DNA of 64,000 nt from Apoderus coryli (taxonomy: Eukaryota; Arthropoda; Insecta; Coleoptera; Attelabidae). The notes under the pieces were generated by a model. It saw nothing but the letters and a program-made list of their open reading frames with translations, searched no databases and was not told the DNA's origin. Both the position numbers and the translations under genes were made by a program. Shown here piece by piece: positions 22,213 through 46,381 of the stretch (its first letter is position 1; each line of letters begins with the position of its first letter). The stretch is taken from assembly GCA_911728435.2 (NCBI GenBank), contig OU452204.1:20744430-20808429 (forward strand), written 5' to 3'.

Positions 22213-23803
22213 ACCTTATATAAATTTAAAGTGTATGTTAAAAATTTCTAAACATTTAAAATTTATTCAATTGCAATCTAGAAAATTTGTTAAATGTCGG
22301 CTAATTAATGTTTTTTTTTTTGCATCACCCTGTACATGCTGCTTATTAATTAATGTTGTTATAATCGTTATTTTTTAGAACTACCATATCTCTCTATTTG
22401 AAACTCGTTGGTGTTAAATTAACGTTAACGTTAATAGCGGCGGAAGTTAGTTTTTAGGACTACCATATCTCTCTATTATGGTTCGTTGGTTTCTCATAAT
22501 TTGGTAGTATTTTTTTCTAACGTTGGTGTCACTTATGTTAGTTTAGTTGACACTTCTAGTTCACGTCATAATTTGGTTTTGGTAAGATGTTTTTTCTAAC
22601 GACAGACAAATTGCTTGTGTCAAATAGTTTATTGTTATTTTCTTTGTTTACATTAATAGCCTAAGAGTTTTCGGCATGTATTGGGTGTCGGAAACAGAGG
22701 GTTGTTATGGATGGTAGAAAGTCCAGTTATCTTGATATAGAAAGAGGTGTACCTCAAGGATTAATACTTGGACCCACGCTTTTTAATTTATACACTTCCA
22801 ATTTTCATAATCATTTGCAGTATTGTAAAAGCCAGACGTTTGCATGCAATATGATTAACAATGATCTTGAAATGCTGTACAATGTTTCAGATAGGCACTC
22901 TCTAAGATTAAATCCGAACAAATGTGTTGTCATGCTTTTTGGCCGCCCAATTGATGTGAAAAATTTATCTCATTTAGTTGAAATTCAAATAAATAATGTT
23001 GCCCTAGAACTTAAAACTGAGGCCAGAAACTTAGGACTAATTTTGGATTCTGGATTGAGATTCGATAGTCACATTTCGCAATGTATTAAAAAATGTATAT
23101 CGTGTTTAAAAATGCTCTATAATTCTAGACATATCCTTAGCTTGAGTACCAAGTTGACGTTGTGTGATTCTTTAGTCTTGTCAGTTTTTAATCACGGTAA
23201 TGTTGTGTATAGTCCTTGTCTAACAGCGCAAGCAAGTGCCCGAATCCAAAAGATACAAAAATATTAAATTAATTATTAAATTAAATATATTACATTGTTT
23301 GGCTGCACTCAGGCCTTTTCAACATGACATGATTTTTGTAATTGTGCTTCATATTGAATAAAGATTATTATTATTTTTATGTTTAAGATCAATTTCTATC
23401 AACCTGTTGTATATTGTAGTATTATAAAATGGTTATTCCATATAGTTGTAGTCAATTTAGAAGTTGTCATTGTGTATTTGAAGTAATATTACTGAAAAAG
23501 TGATAATAACCTAAAGTGACAGTGTCATGAGCCGTCAGATGGATGGATGCGATCATATATTTTTCAATAACCTATGGGAAATAGTTGATATCTCCCTCTG
23601 CGTCGCACACAAAATGAACTTGTGCAGATGTAATTAAAGGAATTAATAAAATACTGTGGCCGCATTAAATCCCCTTGAAAAGTACCCGTTGGGATGCAGC
23701 AAAAAACAAATTTTTAAGTTAAGGCACATAGATAGCAGTCATTTTTTTGCAGATTTTCGACGACAAAGACAGCACGATCAGAAATTATAAGGATTAAAAC
23801 CTG
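22213..23803 (+). repeat. Interspersed repeat, copy 2 (carries a nested retrotransposon)
   Basis: It is the inverted counterpart of 290-1185. Matching segments are 22213-22677 and 23371-23590, then 23760-23803 after about 165 bp that copy 1 lacks (23595-23760). The gap 22678-23370 is a retrotransposon insertion. The left end is 'aaatttaaagtgtatg' and the right end 'gaaattataaggattaaaac'. No coding sequence belongs to the repeat itself. Confidence 0.75.
22678..23370 (+). mobile_element. 5'-truncated non-LTR retrotransposon lacking the RT catalytic Asp pair
   Basis: The frame 22707-23267 starts in RT box B (RGVPQGLILGPTLFNLYTSN) and continues into the thumb (LKTEARNLGLILDSGLRFDS). At 22842-22845 it jumps in frame from QTFA directly to CNMINNDLEML, so the DD of the FADD box and the residues after it are deleted. 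The frame ends at 23267 with RIQKIQKY. The 3' end is 'aataaagattattatta' (to about 23370), the same tail type as the element at 45029. It is inserted in repeat copy 2; the unoccupied site is at 565-570 in copy 1. Confidence 0.88.
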
Positions 23804-24567
23804 AATTATTAGTCTAAAATCAAATCAAGATCAAAACTCTATTTTCCATAAACTGCAATCATTGAAGTGTAGAAATTGCTATACAATATATTATGTCACA
23901 CTTAAGTGAAGCCTAATAGAATCGTTGAGGGCTTTTTTTGTGTTTTTTTTTATGACTGGATAGAATCGTGACAAGAGAGAATGAGCTTACTGAATTAATA
24001 GAGGCCTAAGTTAATTTACTGCTGGATTAAAATGCTTTTAATTACGTTCAACATTAGAGTTCCATTAAGTAGTTTCCTGTATAATAAAAGTTATAAGAAA
24101 TCCAATGAAAAATCTCTCTTGAAATATTTATAGACGTCATTTGGCAGCTACTCAGAGAGAAAATCTGTATGAATTACAAAATTATTATAGTTGTCGTATG
24201 GTTTTTCACGTACTTTTACTTTGATTGCTAGCGAAAACAAAAATAATTCTAACATACAAGTTTAATGTTTCATTTTTAATTTGTTTTCTTTATAACGTTT
24301 AACATTTCAAAAATTAAATTTGTATGCTCGTCTAACACGACACCTGTGTTATTTTGCATGGCAACTTTTAAGGAGCTGCGTTCCTGATTTTGTCTGGAAA
24401 TCTTCATGTTTGGTGGTGACCAATCGTGGTGAGCTATTCCGAAATAACCTTAGTACCTGGACTGTTAAATCAATCTTTCGACCTAAGAAAAAATTATTTA
24501 GCATTGTGTGATAGAAAAGCTTAGATTTGTAATGACAGGTGACTAGTTTTTTCAACTAGATCAAAAG
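23804..24567. other. Unassigned AT-rich interval
   Basis: Short open frames exist (24320-24511 on +, 24349-24555 on -), but no motif or homologous repeat was recognised. Confidence 0.4.
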
Positions 24568-25442
24568 GCATATGCATCTGAATGTTGATAAGTGTTGTTT
24601 TATATCCTTTTCGAGATCAAGACGGACCACTCACTGAACCAGACTTCCCTTAAATTGGTTACTACAGTTAAGGATCTTGGAGTCATGCTTGATAGTTGTT
24701 TGACCTTTATTCCACATATAACTTCAATGGTCTCTGAAGGTTCTTGGCTTCATTAAGCGTTGCTCACGGGAGTTCACACATGTCGATTCTCTGAGGCTTC
24801 TTTACACAAGTTTGGTCAGACCGTGCCTTGAGTATGCGTCGGCTGTCTGGTCTCCACATTATACTGTGTATTTAGTAAAAATTGAGCAGGTACAGCACAA
24901 ATTTCTTAGATACCTAGCCTACAAACTGCATATAGACTTTATTCTTGAGAATCGTTTTGAATTATATGCCGACTTAGAGTCCTACCTTGGCATTGACACG
25001 CTGGGTGATCGACGACAGAGACATGATTTGATTTTATTGTATGACCTTATAAATGGAAGGTTGAATTGTCCTGATCTTTTGGGCAAGATTGGAATTCATG
25101 TTCCATATCGTGCAACGCGTACCACCAGACACATTCCAGAACAAATTATGGTTGCAATTCATTTTTGGCGCGCTCAATGCGTCTCGCCAATGACAATGAA
25201 GAGACACTGGATTTTTTTGTCCCGAGAAATACTTTTTTGGGTTCAGTAGGGCACCTCTTTGATAATTGATACGTTGTGTTGTACCATATTGCTTTATAAT
25301 AGTGAAGGATTGATCGTGTAGATTATTGTTATCCATTTTATTTGTGATTGATTTTTATTTGACATTTTTCGATTGTCTAATTCTTTTGAAGTGTTTTATT
25401 GTAGAACTATTTATATTTATTGTAATTTTGTATAAAATGGGC

Positions 25443-27243
25443 ATCATCATCATCAAACAGCCTGTTTCGACCACTGCTGAACATAGGCCTCCGTTAACGA
25501 TCTCCATTTATTTCGATCCTGGGCATCCTGGATCCAATTTGGTGTTACTATTTTTATGTCATCCGTCCACCGGGTCGGCGGACGGCCTCTGTGCCTAGGT
25601 CTCCACTCTATGATCTTTTTGGTCCATCTTTCGTTCCACTTTAAATATGTTATTCGCTGGATTGCATCGGTAACCCCTGTTCTCTGACATATCCGATCAT
25701 TCGGAATCCTGTCTCTCAGCGTGACTCCCAACATGGAGCGTTCCATGGCTCGCTGGGCCACTCTTACTTTATTTACCGATTTTCGTGTTAGAGTTAAGGT
25801 CTCCGAACCATAAGTCAGAACCGGCAGAACACACTGATCAAACACTTTCCGCTTAAGGCATATGGGGGTTTCGGACTTAAAAATGTGCTTCAGCTTCCCA
25901 TAGGCGGCCCACGTTAGTTCTATCCTTCTTTTGATTTCGCAGGTTTGATTGTCCCTGCCAATCGTAATATCGTGGCCCAGATATCTGTAGGATGTAACTT
26001 GGAAAATTTCTTTTCCTTCTACTAAGTAGTTTCGGCTTGGGACTAGATTTGTCATGAAATTTGTTTTCGATGGATTGATTTTAAGCCCAACTTTATGTGA
26101 AGCAGATGTTAGTCTCATAAGCAGTTTCTCTGCCTTATCCAAGCTATCTGAAATCAGTACAATATCATCAGCGAACCGCAAGTGACTGAAATTTTCACCG
26201 TTAATATTTATACCCATATTCTCCGACTTGACACTCTTGAACATATACTCCAACAAAGTGGTAAATAGTTTAGGGGAGATTGTGTCGCCCTGTCGTACAC
26301 CGCGCTGCACTCTGAATCTGTCTGTCTCTTCATGGAGTCTTATGCTCACTGTTGCATTTCCGTATATATGTTGCAGTATAGCAGAGTATCTGTGGTCTAT
26401 TCGGCAGTCGGCAAGTGCTTTAAACATCTCGCTGTGCTTGATGGAATCAAACGCCTTTTCGTAATCTACAAATATTAACACGATTGGCTTGTTGTACTCA
26501 ACGGACTTCTCGATCAATGTCTTAATAACTTGCAGATGGTCATTTGTTCCGTATCCGGATCGGAAACCTGCCTGTTCTGTCGGCTGGTAGAAGTCCAATT
26601 TCGATGTTAGACGCTTAGTTAGAATTTTGGTAAACAATTTATAGAGATGAGAAAGCAGGCTAATTGGTCTATAGTTCTTCAGGTCGACAATGTCGCCCTT
26701 CTTATGCATGATGATTATGATTGCATTGTTCCAGTTCGTAGGTGTTGTGGTTTCCATAAGACATTTATTGAATAATTTTGTTATGGCCTTTAACAGTTGT
26801 TCTCCGCCTTCCCTAACTGCCTCAATCACGATGTCGTCAGCACCTGGAGCCTTATTGTTTTTCATTTCCGACATTGATTTTAGGACTTCCTCCTCTGTTA
26901 TGTCAGGCATTTCCTCCGATCCCTGGTTTAAAACTCGAGGGATGTCCTCTGTGCATCTCAGCTGTTCATCATTGCCATATAAATTTGCATAGAAATCTTT
27001 CACAGTTTCTAGAATCTCTTGTTTATTTGTGACTATTTGTCCATCTGCGTTTTCCAGTTTAATGATTTCTGTCCTCCCCAAAGCGAGTTTATTTCTGAGT
27101 ACTTTCATGCTCTTGTTTTCCTCTATGACCCTCGTTACCCATCTTGTGTTGTAATCTCTGATATCTTTCCGTGCGGCTCTCGATATATTCCTATTCAATA
27201 TTCTCAACTGGTCTCTGTTGATTGATTGTTTGTGTATCATTTC
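25443..27243 (-). mobile_element. RTE-clade retrotransposon, 5'-truncated, nested in family L copy 1
   Basis: The 11-bp target duplication ATAAAATGGGC (25432-25442 and 27244-27254) brackets the insert exactly. The - strand 3' end reads '...CAGCAGTGGTCGAAACAGG' then (ATG)n, which is typical of RTE elements in insects. Only the C-terminal about 595 codons of the single ORF are present. Confidence 0.95.
25453..27240 (-). CDS. RTE-type reverse transcriptase (595 codons, uninterrupted)
   Basis: The frame contains the linker, RT fingers (LKNYRPISLLSHLYKLFTKI, about residues 183-202), box A VLIFVDYEKAFDSIKH (about 254-269), box B GVRQGDTISPKLFTTLLEY (about 320), box C HLRFADDIVLISDS (about 355-368) and the thumb SYRYLGHDITIGR. 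A C-terminal domain follows (TYGSETLTLTRKSVNKVRVA; RHRGRPPTRWTDDIK), closing at YVQQWSKQAV, the usual RTE end. All catalytic residues are present. The first codon is set by the 5' truncation and is not a natural start; the endonuclease is lost. No stop or frameshift is visible, so the insertion is young relative to its host copy. Confidence 0.94.
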   Translation of the reverse strand: MIHKQSINRDQLRILNRNISRAARKDIRDYNTRWVTRVIEENKSMKVLRNKLALGRTEIIKLENADGQIVTNKQEILETVKDFYANLYGNDEQLRCTEDIPRVLNQGSEEMPDITEEEVLKSMSEMKNNKAPGADDIVIEAVREGGEQLLKAITKLFNKCLMETTTPTNWNNAIIIIMHKKGDIVDLKNYRPISLLSHLYKLFTKILTKRLTSKLDFYQPTEQAGFRSGYGTNDHLQVIKTLIEKSVEYNKPIVLIFVDYEKAFDSIKHSEMFKALADCRIDHRYSAILQHIYGNATVSIRLHEETDRFRVQRGVRQGDTISPKLFTTLLEYMFKSVKSENMGININGENFSHLRFADDIVLISDSLDKAEKLLMRLTSASHKVGLKINPSKTNFMTNLVPSRNYLVEGKEIFQVTSYRYLGHDITIGRDNQTCEIKRRIELTWAAYGKLKHIFKSETPICLKRKVFDQCVLPVLTYGSETLTLTRKSVNKVRVAQRAMERSMLGVTLRDRIPNDRICQRTGVTDAIQRITYLKWNERWTKKIIEWRPRHRGRPPTRWTDDIKIVTPNWIQDAQDRNKWRSLTEAYVQQWSKQAV

Positions 27244-27279
27244 ATAAAATGGGCGTTTGTCCGTAAATAAATAAATAGA

Positions 27280-28029
27280 TTATGATGCCCAATGAGTCCC
27301 ACATGTCTTCTGATTGGGGTTTTCTCCATATCTTTACGTTTTTCCAGATTGAGTTGCTTGATCGACGATAGTTCAAGGATTAAAGACCCGATTAAGATAT
27401 ATCATGGTTTTATCAGCACTAACTTTAAAAACATCCCCTCGTAAGTAGCAGTGTGCGAATTTGTTCCACGCGTCTTACTTATCTTACCCTGGCTCTTTAT
27501 GACTTTGCGACACTGATGTGACAATAGAAAAAGAGTTGAAAACGATGGATAGGCTGGCTGCCATCACAACAGATAAGTTCGGTGGATGTTTTTAATAATA
27601 GAAATATAGATTGGACAAATGTTTCCGTTCTTATGGACAGTTTTTTTTTTGGTACCTCTTCATGAGGTTTTAAAATCTTCAGAATCTTGACGATAATCCT
27701 TTCAATCAATTATTTTACATTATATTTTGCAAATGTATTGAAATTGTGTTGAGAGAATTCTCATATTTGATCTAAAATTTGCATGTGGCTATTAAATTGA
27801 TTTATTGGTCGTAAAAACAACCACGTGTTGCTTTTGGGTTGGAGAAACGCCAGATAATCACGTTTCACGATAGTAGAACAACACATCGGTCGTAATCTTA
27901 CTGGTATTTTTTTTTTTGTCTCTGTACGTTATAAGACTTGATTCATATAAGAATTGATTCCGTAAGCAGGGCTGCGAAACTCTAATTGCATATAAATATG
28001 GACGTGGTGGGTTGTTTTATTAGAAACTG
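27280..28029. other. Unassigned interval
   Basis: No gene or repeat was recognised. A short frame at 27497-27709 (-) has no recognisable motif. Confidence 0.4.
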
Positions 28030-29032
28030 TTTCTTTATTTATTTATTTACGGGCAAACGCCCATTTTATACAAAATTACAATAAATATAAATAGCTCCAC
28101 AATAAAAAACTTCAAAAGAATCAGACAATCGAAAAATGTCAAATAAAAATCAATCACAAATAAAATCGATAATAATAATCTACACGATCAATACTTAACT
28201 ATTATAAAGCAATATAGTACAACAGAACGTATCAATTATCAAAGAGGTGCCCTACTGAACCCAAAAAGGTATTTCTCGGGACAAAAAAATCCAGTGTCTC
28301 TTCACTGTCATTGGCGAGACGCATTGAGTGCGCCAAAAATGAATTGCAACCATGGAATGCGTCTGGTGAAACATACTCCTCGTACGCGTTGCACGATATG
28401 GAACATGAATTCCAATCTTGCCCAAAAGATCTGGACAATTCAACCTTCCATTTATAAGGTCATACAATAAAATCAAATCATGTCTCTGTCGTCGATCACC
28501 CAGCGTGGCAATGCCAAGGTAGGACTCTAAGTCGGCATATAATTCAAAACGATTCTCAAAAATAAAGTCTCTGTGCAGTTTGTAGGCTAGGTATCTAAGA
28601 ATTTTGTGCTGTACCTGCTCAATTTTTGCTAGATGCACAGTATAATGTGGAGACCAGACAGCCGACGCATACTCAAGGCACGGTCTGACCAAACTTGTGT
28701 AAAGAAGCCTCAGAGAATCGAAATGTGTGAACTCCCGTGAGCAACGCTTAATGAACCCAAGAACCTTCAGAGACCTTGAGGCCATTGAAGTTATATGTGG
28801 AATAAAGGTCAAACCACTATCAAGCATGACTCCAAGATCCTTAACTGTAGTAACCAATTTAAGGGAAGTCTGGTTCAGTGAGTAATCGAAAAGAGTGGTC
28901 CGTCTTGATCTCGAAAAGGACATAAAGCAACACTTTCATCCCCCGAGGTCAGACTGCAATCTCTCGCAATCTTCAGTTTTGTTGACTATCGTAAATAGTT
29001 TGAGGTCATCAGCGAACAAGAGAAAATCGCTC
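28030..29032 (-). mobile_element. Truncated non-LTR retrotransposon, family L copy 2
   Basis: On the - strand from about 29030 the sequence reads FLLFADDLKLF (box C intact), then TEDCERLQSDLG. It then jumps over a deletion near 28937 (the LHEWCVGNDMHLNVDK part of copy 3 is missing) to MSFSRSRRTTLFDYSLNQ and the rest of the C-terminal domain (28923-28252). A small deletion at about 28352 removes residues near MFHQTHS. The 3' tail at 28030-28050 is (TAAA)n, like copies 1 and 3. Of the three L copies this is the only one that keeps the catalytic box. Confidence 0.9.
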
Positions 29033-29039
29033 GAAGTAA

Positions 29040-29445
29040 AACATAATCAGACAGCTTTGTCCTAAATCAGTTGTAGAAAGTTTTCTGACAGCACTACTGA
29101 AGTATATTTAAATTCTGAAGATGCCAAGTGCGAAATACTGGTGTTGAAGACACTCTACAAGGGGACAGCATAACAAATCCAGAAACTAAAGGAACTGGGC
29201 GCTGCAGCTGTTTTTACACCCCAGTAACAATAATAGCTCTACATCTATACTCCAATGAATTATCATTGGTGTCGACCCTCACAAAGCCAGTTGTTTCAAG
29301 AGAAAATTCCAATTTGTTGTGAACTTCGGGAGCTCTTAACATACAAAACCAGTAACGCAAGTCCTGAAACAGAGCCCTGCGGAACACCCAAACCAATATT
29401 ATTATGAGTAACGTTCACTTATTGAGGCAGCTCTGTGTGAGCACC
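29040..29445 (-). pseudogene. Small decayed RT remnant (box B region)
   Basis: The - strand near 29405-29320 translates as NIGLGVPQGSVSGLALLVLY, a clear RT box B followed by a degraded continuation. The rest of the interval is not readable as protein. Confidence 0.55.
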
Positions 29446-29843
29446 CGGCAAATACGAGGGACACTTTTTATATATTCACAAACGACCAGTAGATGACGCT
29501 TTTCACATGTGTCATCACTATTCCAGAAAGTACGTTTGTAAAAGAAAACAATGGATATTAGTGTCATCTTTTGGTAATAAAACATCATTAGAGAAGACTG
29601 TGTACAGTTTGCAGAATTTTGTCATGGTTTTGCATCAATATCATCGATACTGTGCGCAAAATAATGAAACAAGATTGACCTACCGTGAGTTACGAGGCAT
29701 CTCTTGGCTTATCCACATAAATTCCATTCCATTATTATTATTATAAAATGTTATTTACTTCCCAGTCTAGTAGTAATAATTTTGTATCGGACAGGTGATG
29801 TCAACTTTTTTGAGGGCTAGAGTTTATATTTTAAATTAATTAA

Positions 29844-43534
<13,691 letters not shown>

Positions 43535-44215
43535 AAGATTTCTTCTTATATTGCGTATTTTCATTATTTATTTTATTGAATTCTTATAAATATAAAAGAT
43601 ATGCGTTAATAAGCATTTTTCTTATTTGACAAGCAATTTATTTAGTTGACTTTTGTAATTATTTTATTTATATGATTAATGTTATGTTGTCAAATAATTA
43701 AAAAGCTCATGTAACGTTATAGTACAGAAGTAGGTGCCTATTTTCTTGACGATATCAACGCTTAGGAACTCAACTGATGCGTGACTGTTAATGTCAGTTT
43801 TGACAAATGAAGTGTGGAGTCCACAATAGTTTGTTTTGGTAGCAACTGCAATACTTATTATATGAAAGGCATTATAAAGTAGGTACTTTTATGTTACAGC
43901 AGTTATGACGTTAAGATTTTTTTAATTTAATTACAGTAATTATATAACTTTAAAAGTTTTGAACGAAGCTATATTTCCGTGGAAATATTTTTTTATCGTA
44001 TGACTGTTTTAATGTAATGAATGGTGAGATCTCTCAGTTTTAAGTTGTAAAACGGTAGTGATTGTGAGTTTTCGAATTGGATGATTTTATCTTAGCTTAC
44101 ATGGATTTAGAAGCGATTACTGTTATTATATTTATGTGGTTTCGATCACAGTTTACAATTATATTGGTATAAAAGTTGTCAATAAAACTTCTATAGAATA
44201 ATGTGTTGTGTTGTT
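43535..44215 (+). other. OGT 3' UTR with polyadenylation signal
   Basis: The first canonical AATAAA after the OGT stop is at 44181-44186 ('gtcaataaaacttc'), implying a 3' UTR of about 660 bp ending near 44200-44215. The sequence is AT-rich, as expected. The interval 44216-44731 has no recognised feature. Confidence 0.6.
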
Positions 44216-45217
44216 TTAATTTGATGCATGATTACCTGGGGGACGTGCGCGAATATCGTTGGTATTCACTTGCGCAATACTGACAATATTAGTTCCGAAA
44301 AAATTTATTGCCTTTGTCTCTGGTATTGTTGAAACATAACTTGTGGTCTTTAACATTATTAAATCAGAGAGGTGGGGACAGCTGCTTGTCTGTAGAATCC
44401 ATATAGCATATGGTTGATGATGATGATAATAAATAGGAAATAAACATCTGGTAAAGGACAAATTTTATATAAAAAATGTATCAACTAAACAATTCAAAAT
44501 ACAATGTGGAACTCACAACTCACCGATTATTGTGATAAGGCACTGTCAAATGAAGTCCATCGCAATGACATTAGTAATATGACGTCTGTATAGTATCAAA
44601 TTTCTTTGGTTTTGAAGTTCTGATTGATAATACGCGCACGTTTCTGCATCTCAGAAGTGTAATTTGAGTAAATTCTACTCGTTCATCATCTATAAAGCCA
44701 AATTTAACTCTCACTTGTAGTAACTTCTTGACAAATAGTCAAGAGATATGCAGAGTGGGGAGAATGAACGTCAACATGCGCAAATTTTATAATCACGGAG
44801 GCCGCCATCTTCTAGCTTAGGCTTACAGGGTATGGTCAAATTTCTTTTTACTATACGAAGACCGTTCATAAATTGCAGGTTTAATAATTGCAAAAGCAAC
44901 TGATAGCAATAATTGTTGCAATTATTTACAGGACAGAAGTATTAAAGAAAACTAGTGTACATTAATTATTTATTGAATGAACGTAATTTGTTTCATCTAT
45001 TGTAGTATAACATACTTACTCAGGTTCACACACAACTAGTGTTGTTTCAGGTAACATTTAATATTGGAAACACGCGATATTCATAATTCTTTACTACATT
45101 AATTATTTATTGAATGAACGTAATTTGTTTCATCTATTGTAGTATAACCACCGTAGATATAAAAATAGTATAAAGTAGTATATTTTCGATGGTATAACAT
45201 ACTTACTCTCGTTTGAG

Positions 45218-46381
45218 ATGTCGTGCGATGTGGATGTGTGCGGTGCGTGCCGTGTCAATTTTATAGTTTCAAAAAAAAGTATTACTTGCGATTTATGTGT
45301 CCAGAAGTTTCATCCCAACTGTATTAGTGTAAGGGAATCTTGGTTGAAAGTACTGAGTGAGAATCAGAATATGTTTTGGTTTTGCAATGTCTGTAAGGAT
45401 AAATGGCGCAATGTATCGGTCATGGATGGTAATACAAAAGCGAGCTGTGGACAACTTACAACAGATATTAATTCACTGAGTAAGCAAATTGATAATCTAA
45501 ATAATCTTCTAGCTGATTTGCAAGCATCGAAACAACAAGAAAATAGTATTTTTCATGAGGCAGTAGAACACGGCACAGCGCCCGGCAACATTTCATACAG
45601 CGGTATGGTGAAAAAACAAGTGGGTCGGTCTAGTTCTACAGCTACACTGCTGATAAAACGTACCGACAATGATAATGAACCTTCTACTGATATCCTATCT
45701 GTTATAAAAAAAAGTGTTAATCCAAATAATTTAAATGCATGTATTAATGGTACAAAAAGTATACGAGGAGGGATCGCAATACAATGTGCTGATGAAAAAT
45801 CTCTAAATAATTTGAAAAACGGACTGGATTCTAGTCTCGGATCAGATTTTAGAATCGAAATTGCGAAAAAATATAATCCCCGTTTAGTCATAAAAGACGT
45901 TGATTTGGAGGACCTACGAACGGACAATGATATAATTGCCAATATAACAAAGTTGAATACACTTGAAAATGTTGATATAAATGACATAAAAGTTGTAACT
46001 AGATTCAAGAAGTATGGAAGGGTAAATCTGGTTGTGGAGGTTTCCCCTGCATTGCGTCACCGCATTTTGACTATGGGTCGGGTGTTTGTGGGATGGCGAA
46101 GCTGTTATGTGTCTGATCACCTGCACGTTGTGCGATGTTTCAAGTGCTGCGAATATGGTCATACTGGAAAGGATTGTAGAAACCAACTTGTTTGTCCGAA
46201 GTGTACAGACAATCATGAAATGAAAGACTGCCAATCAAATAATTTTGAATGTTTGAACTGTGTTAAGTATAATACCCGAAGTAGACGGAAGGTCCCGATT
46301 GACCATACTGCGAGTGATCCTGGTTGCACAGTCTATAAAAACTATGTTTCTCGGTTGCAAGTCAAAATAAATTATGGATAA
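45218..46381 (+). CDS. Retrotransposon ORF1: PHD-type and CCHC zinc-finger RNA-binding protein (387 aa)
   Basis: An N-terminal PHD-like finger (residues about 8-60) has the order C..C, C..C, H..C, C..C (CGAC, CDLC, HPNC, CNVC). A predicted coiled-coil stretch follows (about 80-108, LSKQIDNLNNLLADLQASKQ). A central region follows, and then CCHC knuckles at about 307-345: CFKCCEYGHTGKDC (CX2CX4HX4C) and CPKCTDNHEMKDC (CX2CX3HX4C), plus a partial third pair CLNC. This layout is that of nucleic-acid-binding ORF1 proteins of CR1-group and Jockey-group elements. The frame is intact. The start follows a short leader, and the stop overlaps the ORF2 start, suggesting reinitiation or coupled translation. 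Confidence 0.93.
   Translation: MSCDVDVCGACRVNFIVSKKSITCDLCVQKFHPNCISVRESWLKVLSENQNMFWFCNVCKDKWRNVSVMDGNTKASCGQLTTDINSLSKQIDNLNNLLADLQASKQQENSIFHEAVEHGTAPGNISYSGMVKKQVGRSSSTATLLIKRTDNDNEPSTDILSVIKKSVNPNNLNACINGTKSIRGGIAIQCADEKSLNNLKNGLDSSLGSDFRIEIAKKYNPRLVIKDVDLEDLRTDNDIIANITKLNTLENVDINDIKVVTRFKKYGRVNLVVEVSPALRHRILTMGRVFVGWRSCYVSDHLHVVRCFKCCEYGHTGKDCRNQLVCPKCTDNHEMKDCQSNNFECLNCVKYNTRSRRKVPIDHTASDPGCTVYKNYVSRLQVKINYG

Larger units (their letters stand above)
24568..27278 (+). mobile_element. Truncated non-LTR retrotransposon, family L copy 1, split by an RTE insertion
   Basis: The segments 24568-25442 and 27255-27278 are one element; its 3' end 'gggcgtttgtccgtaaataaataaata' resumes after the nested RTE copy. 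It encodes the RT thumb and C-terminal domain (VTTVKDLGVMLDS; VRPCLEYASAVWSPHYT; LGDRRQRHDLILLYDLINGR, 24812-25249). It is closely similar to copies 2 (28030-29032) and 3 (36598-37766). It has small deletions, for example about 15 bp near 24630, and is 5'-truncated beyond box C. The tail is (TAAA)n. Confidence 0.9.

Noticed and set aside
45553..46234. Antisense frames of 151 and 106 codons inside retrotransposon ORF1
   Set aside because: They are shadows of the intact sense ORF1, whose zinc-finger motifs define the true frame.
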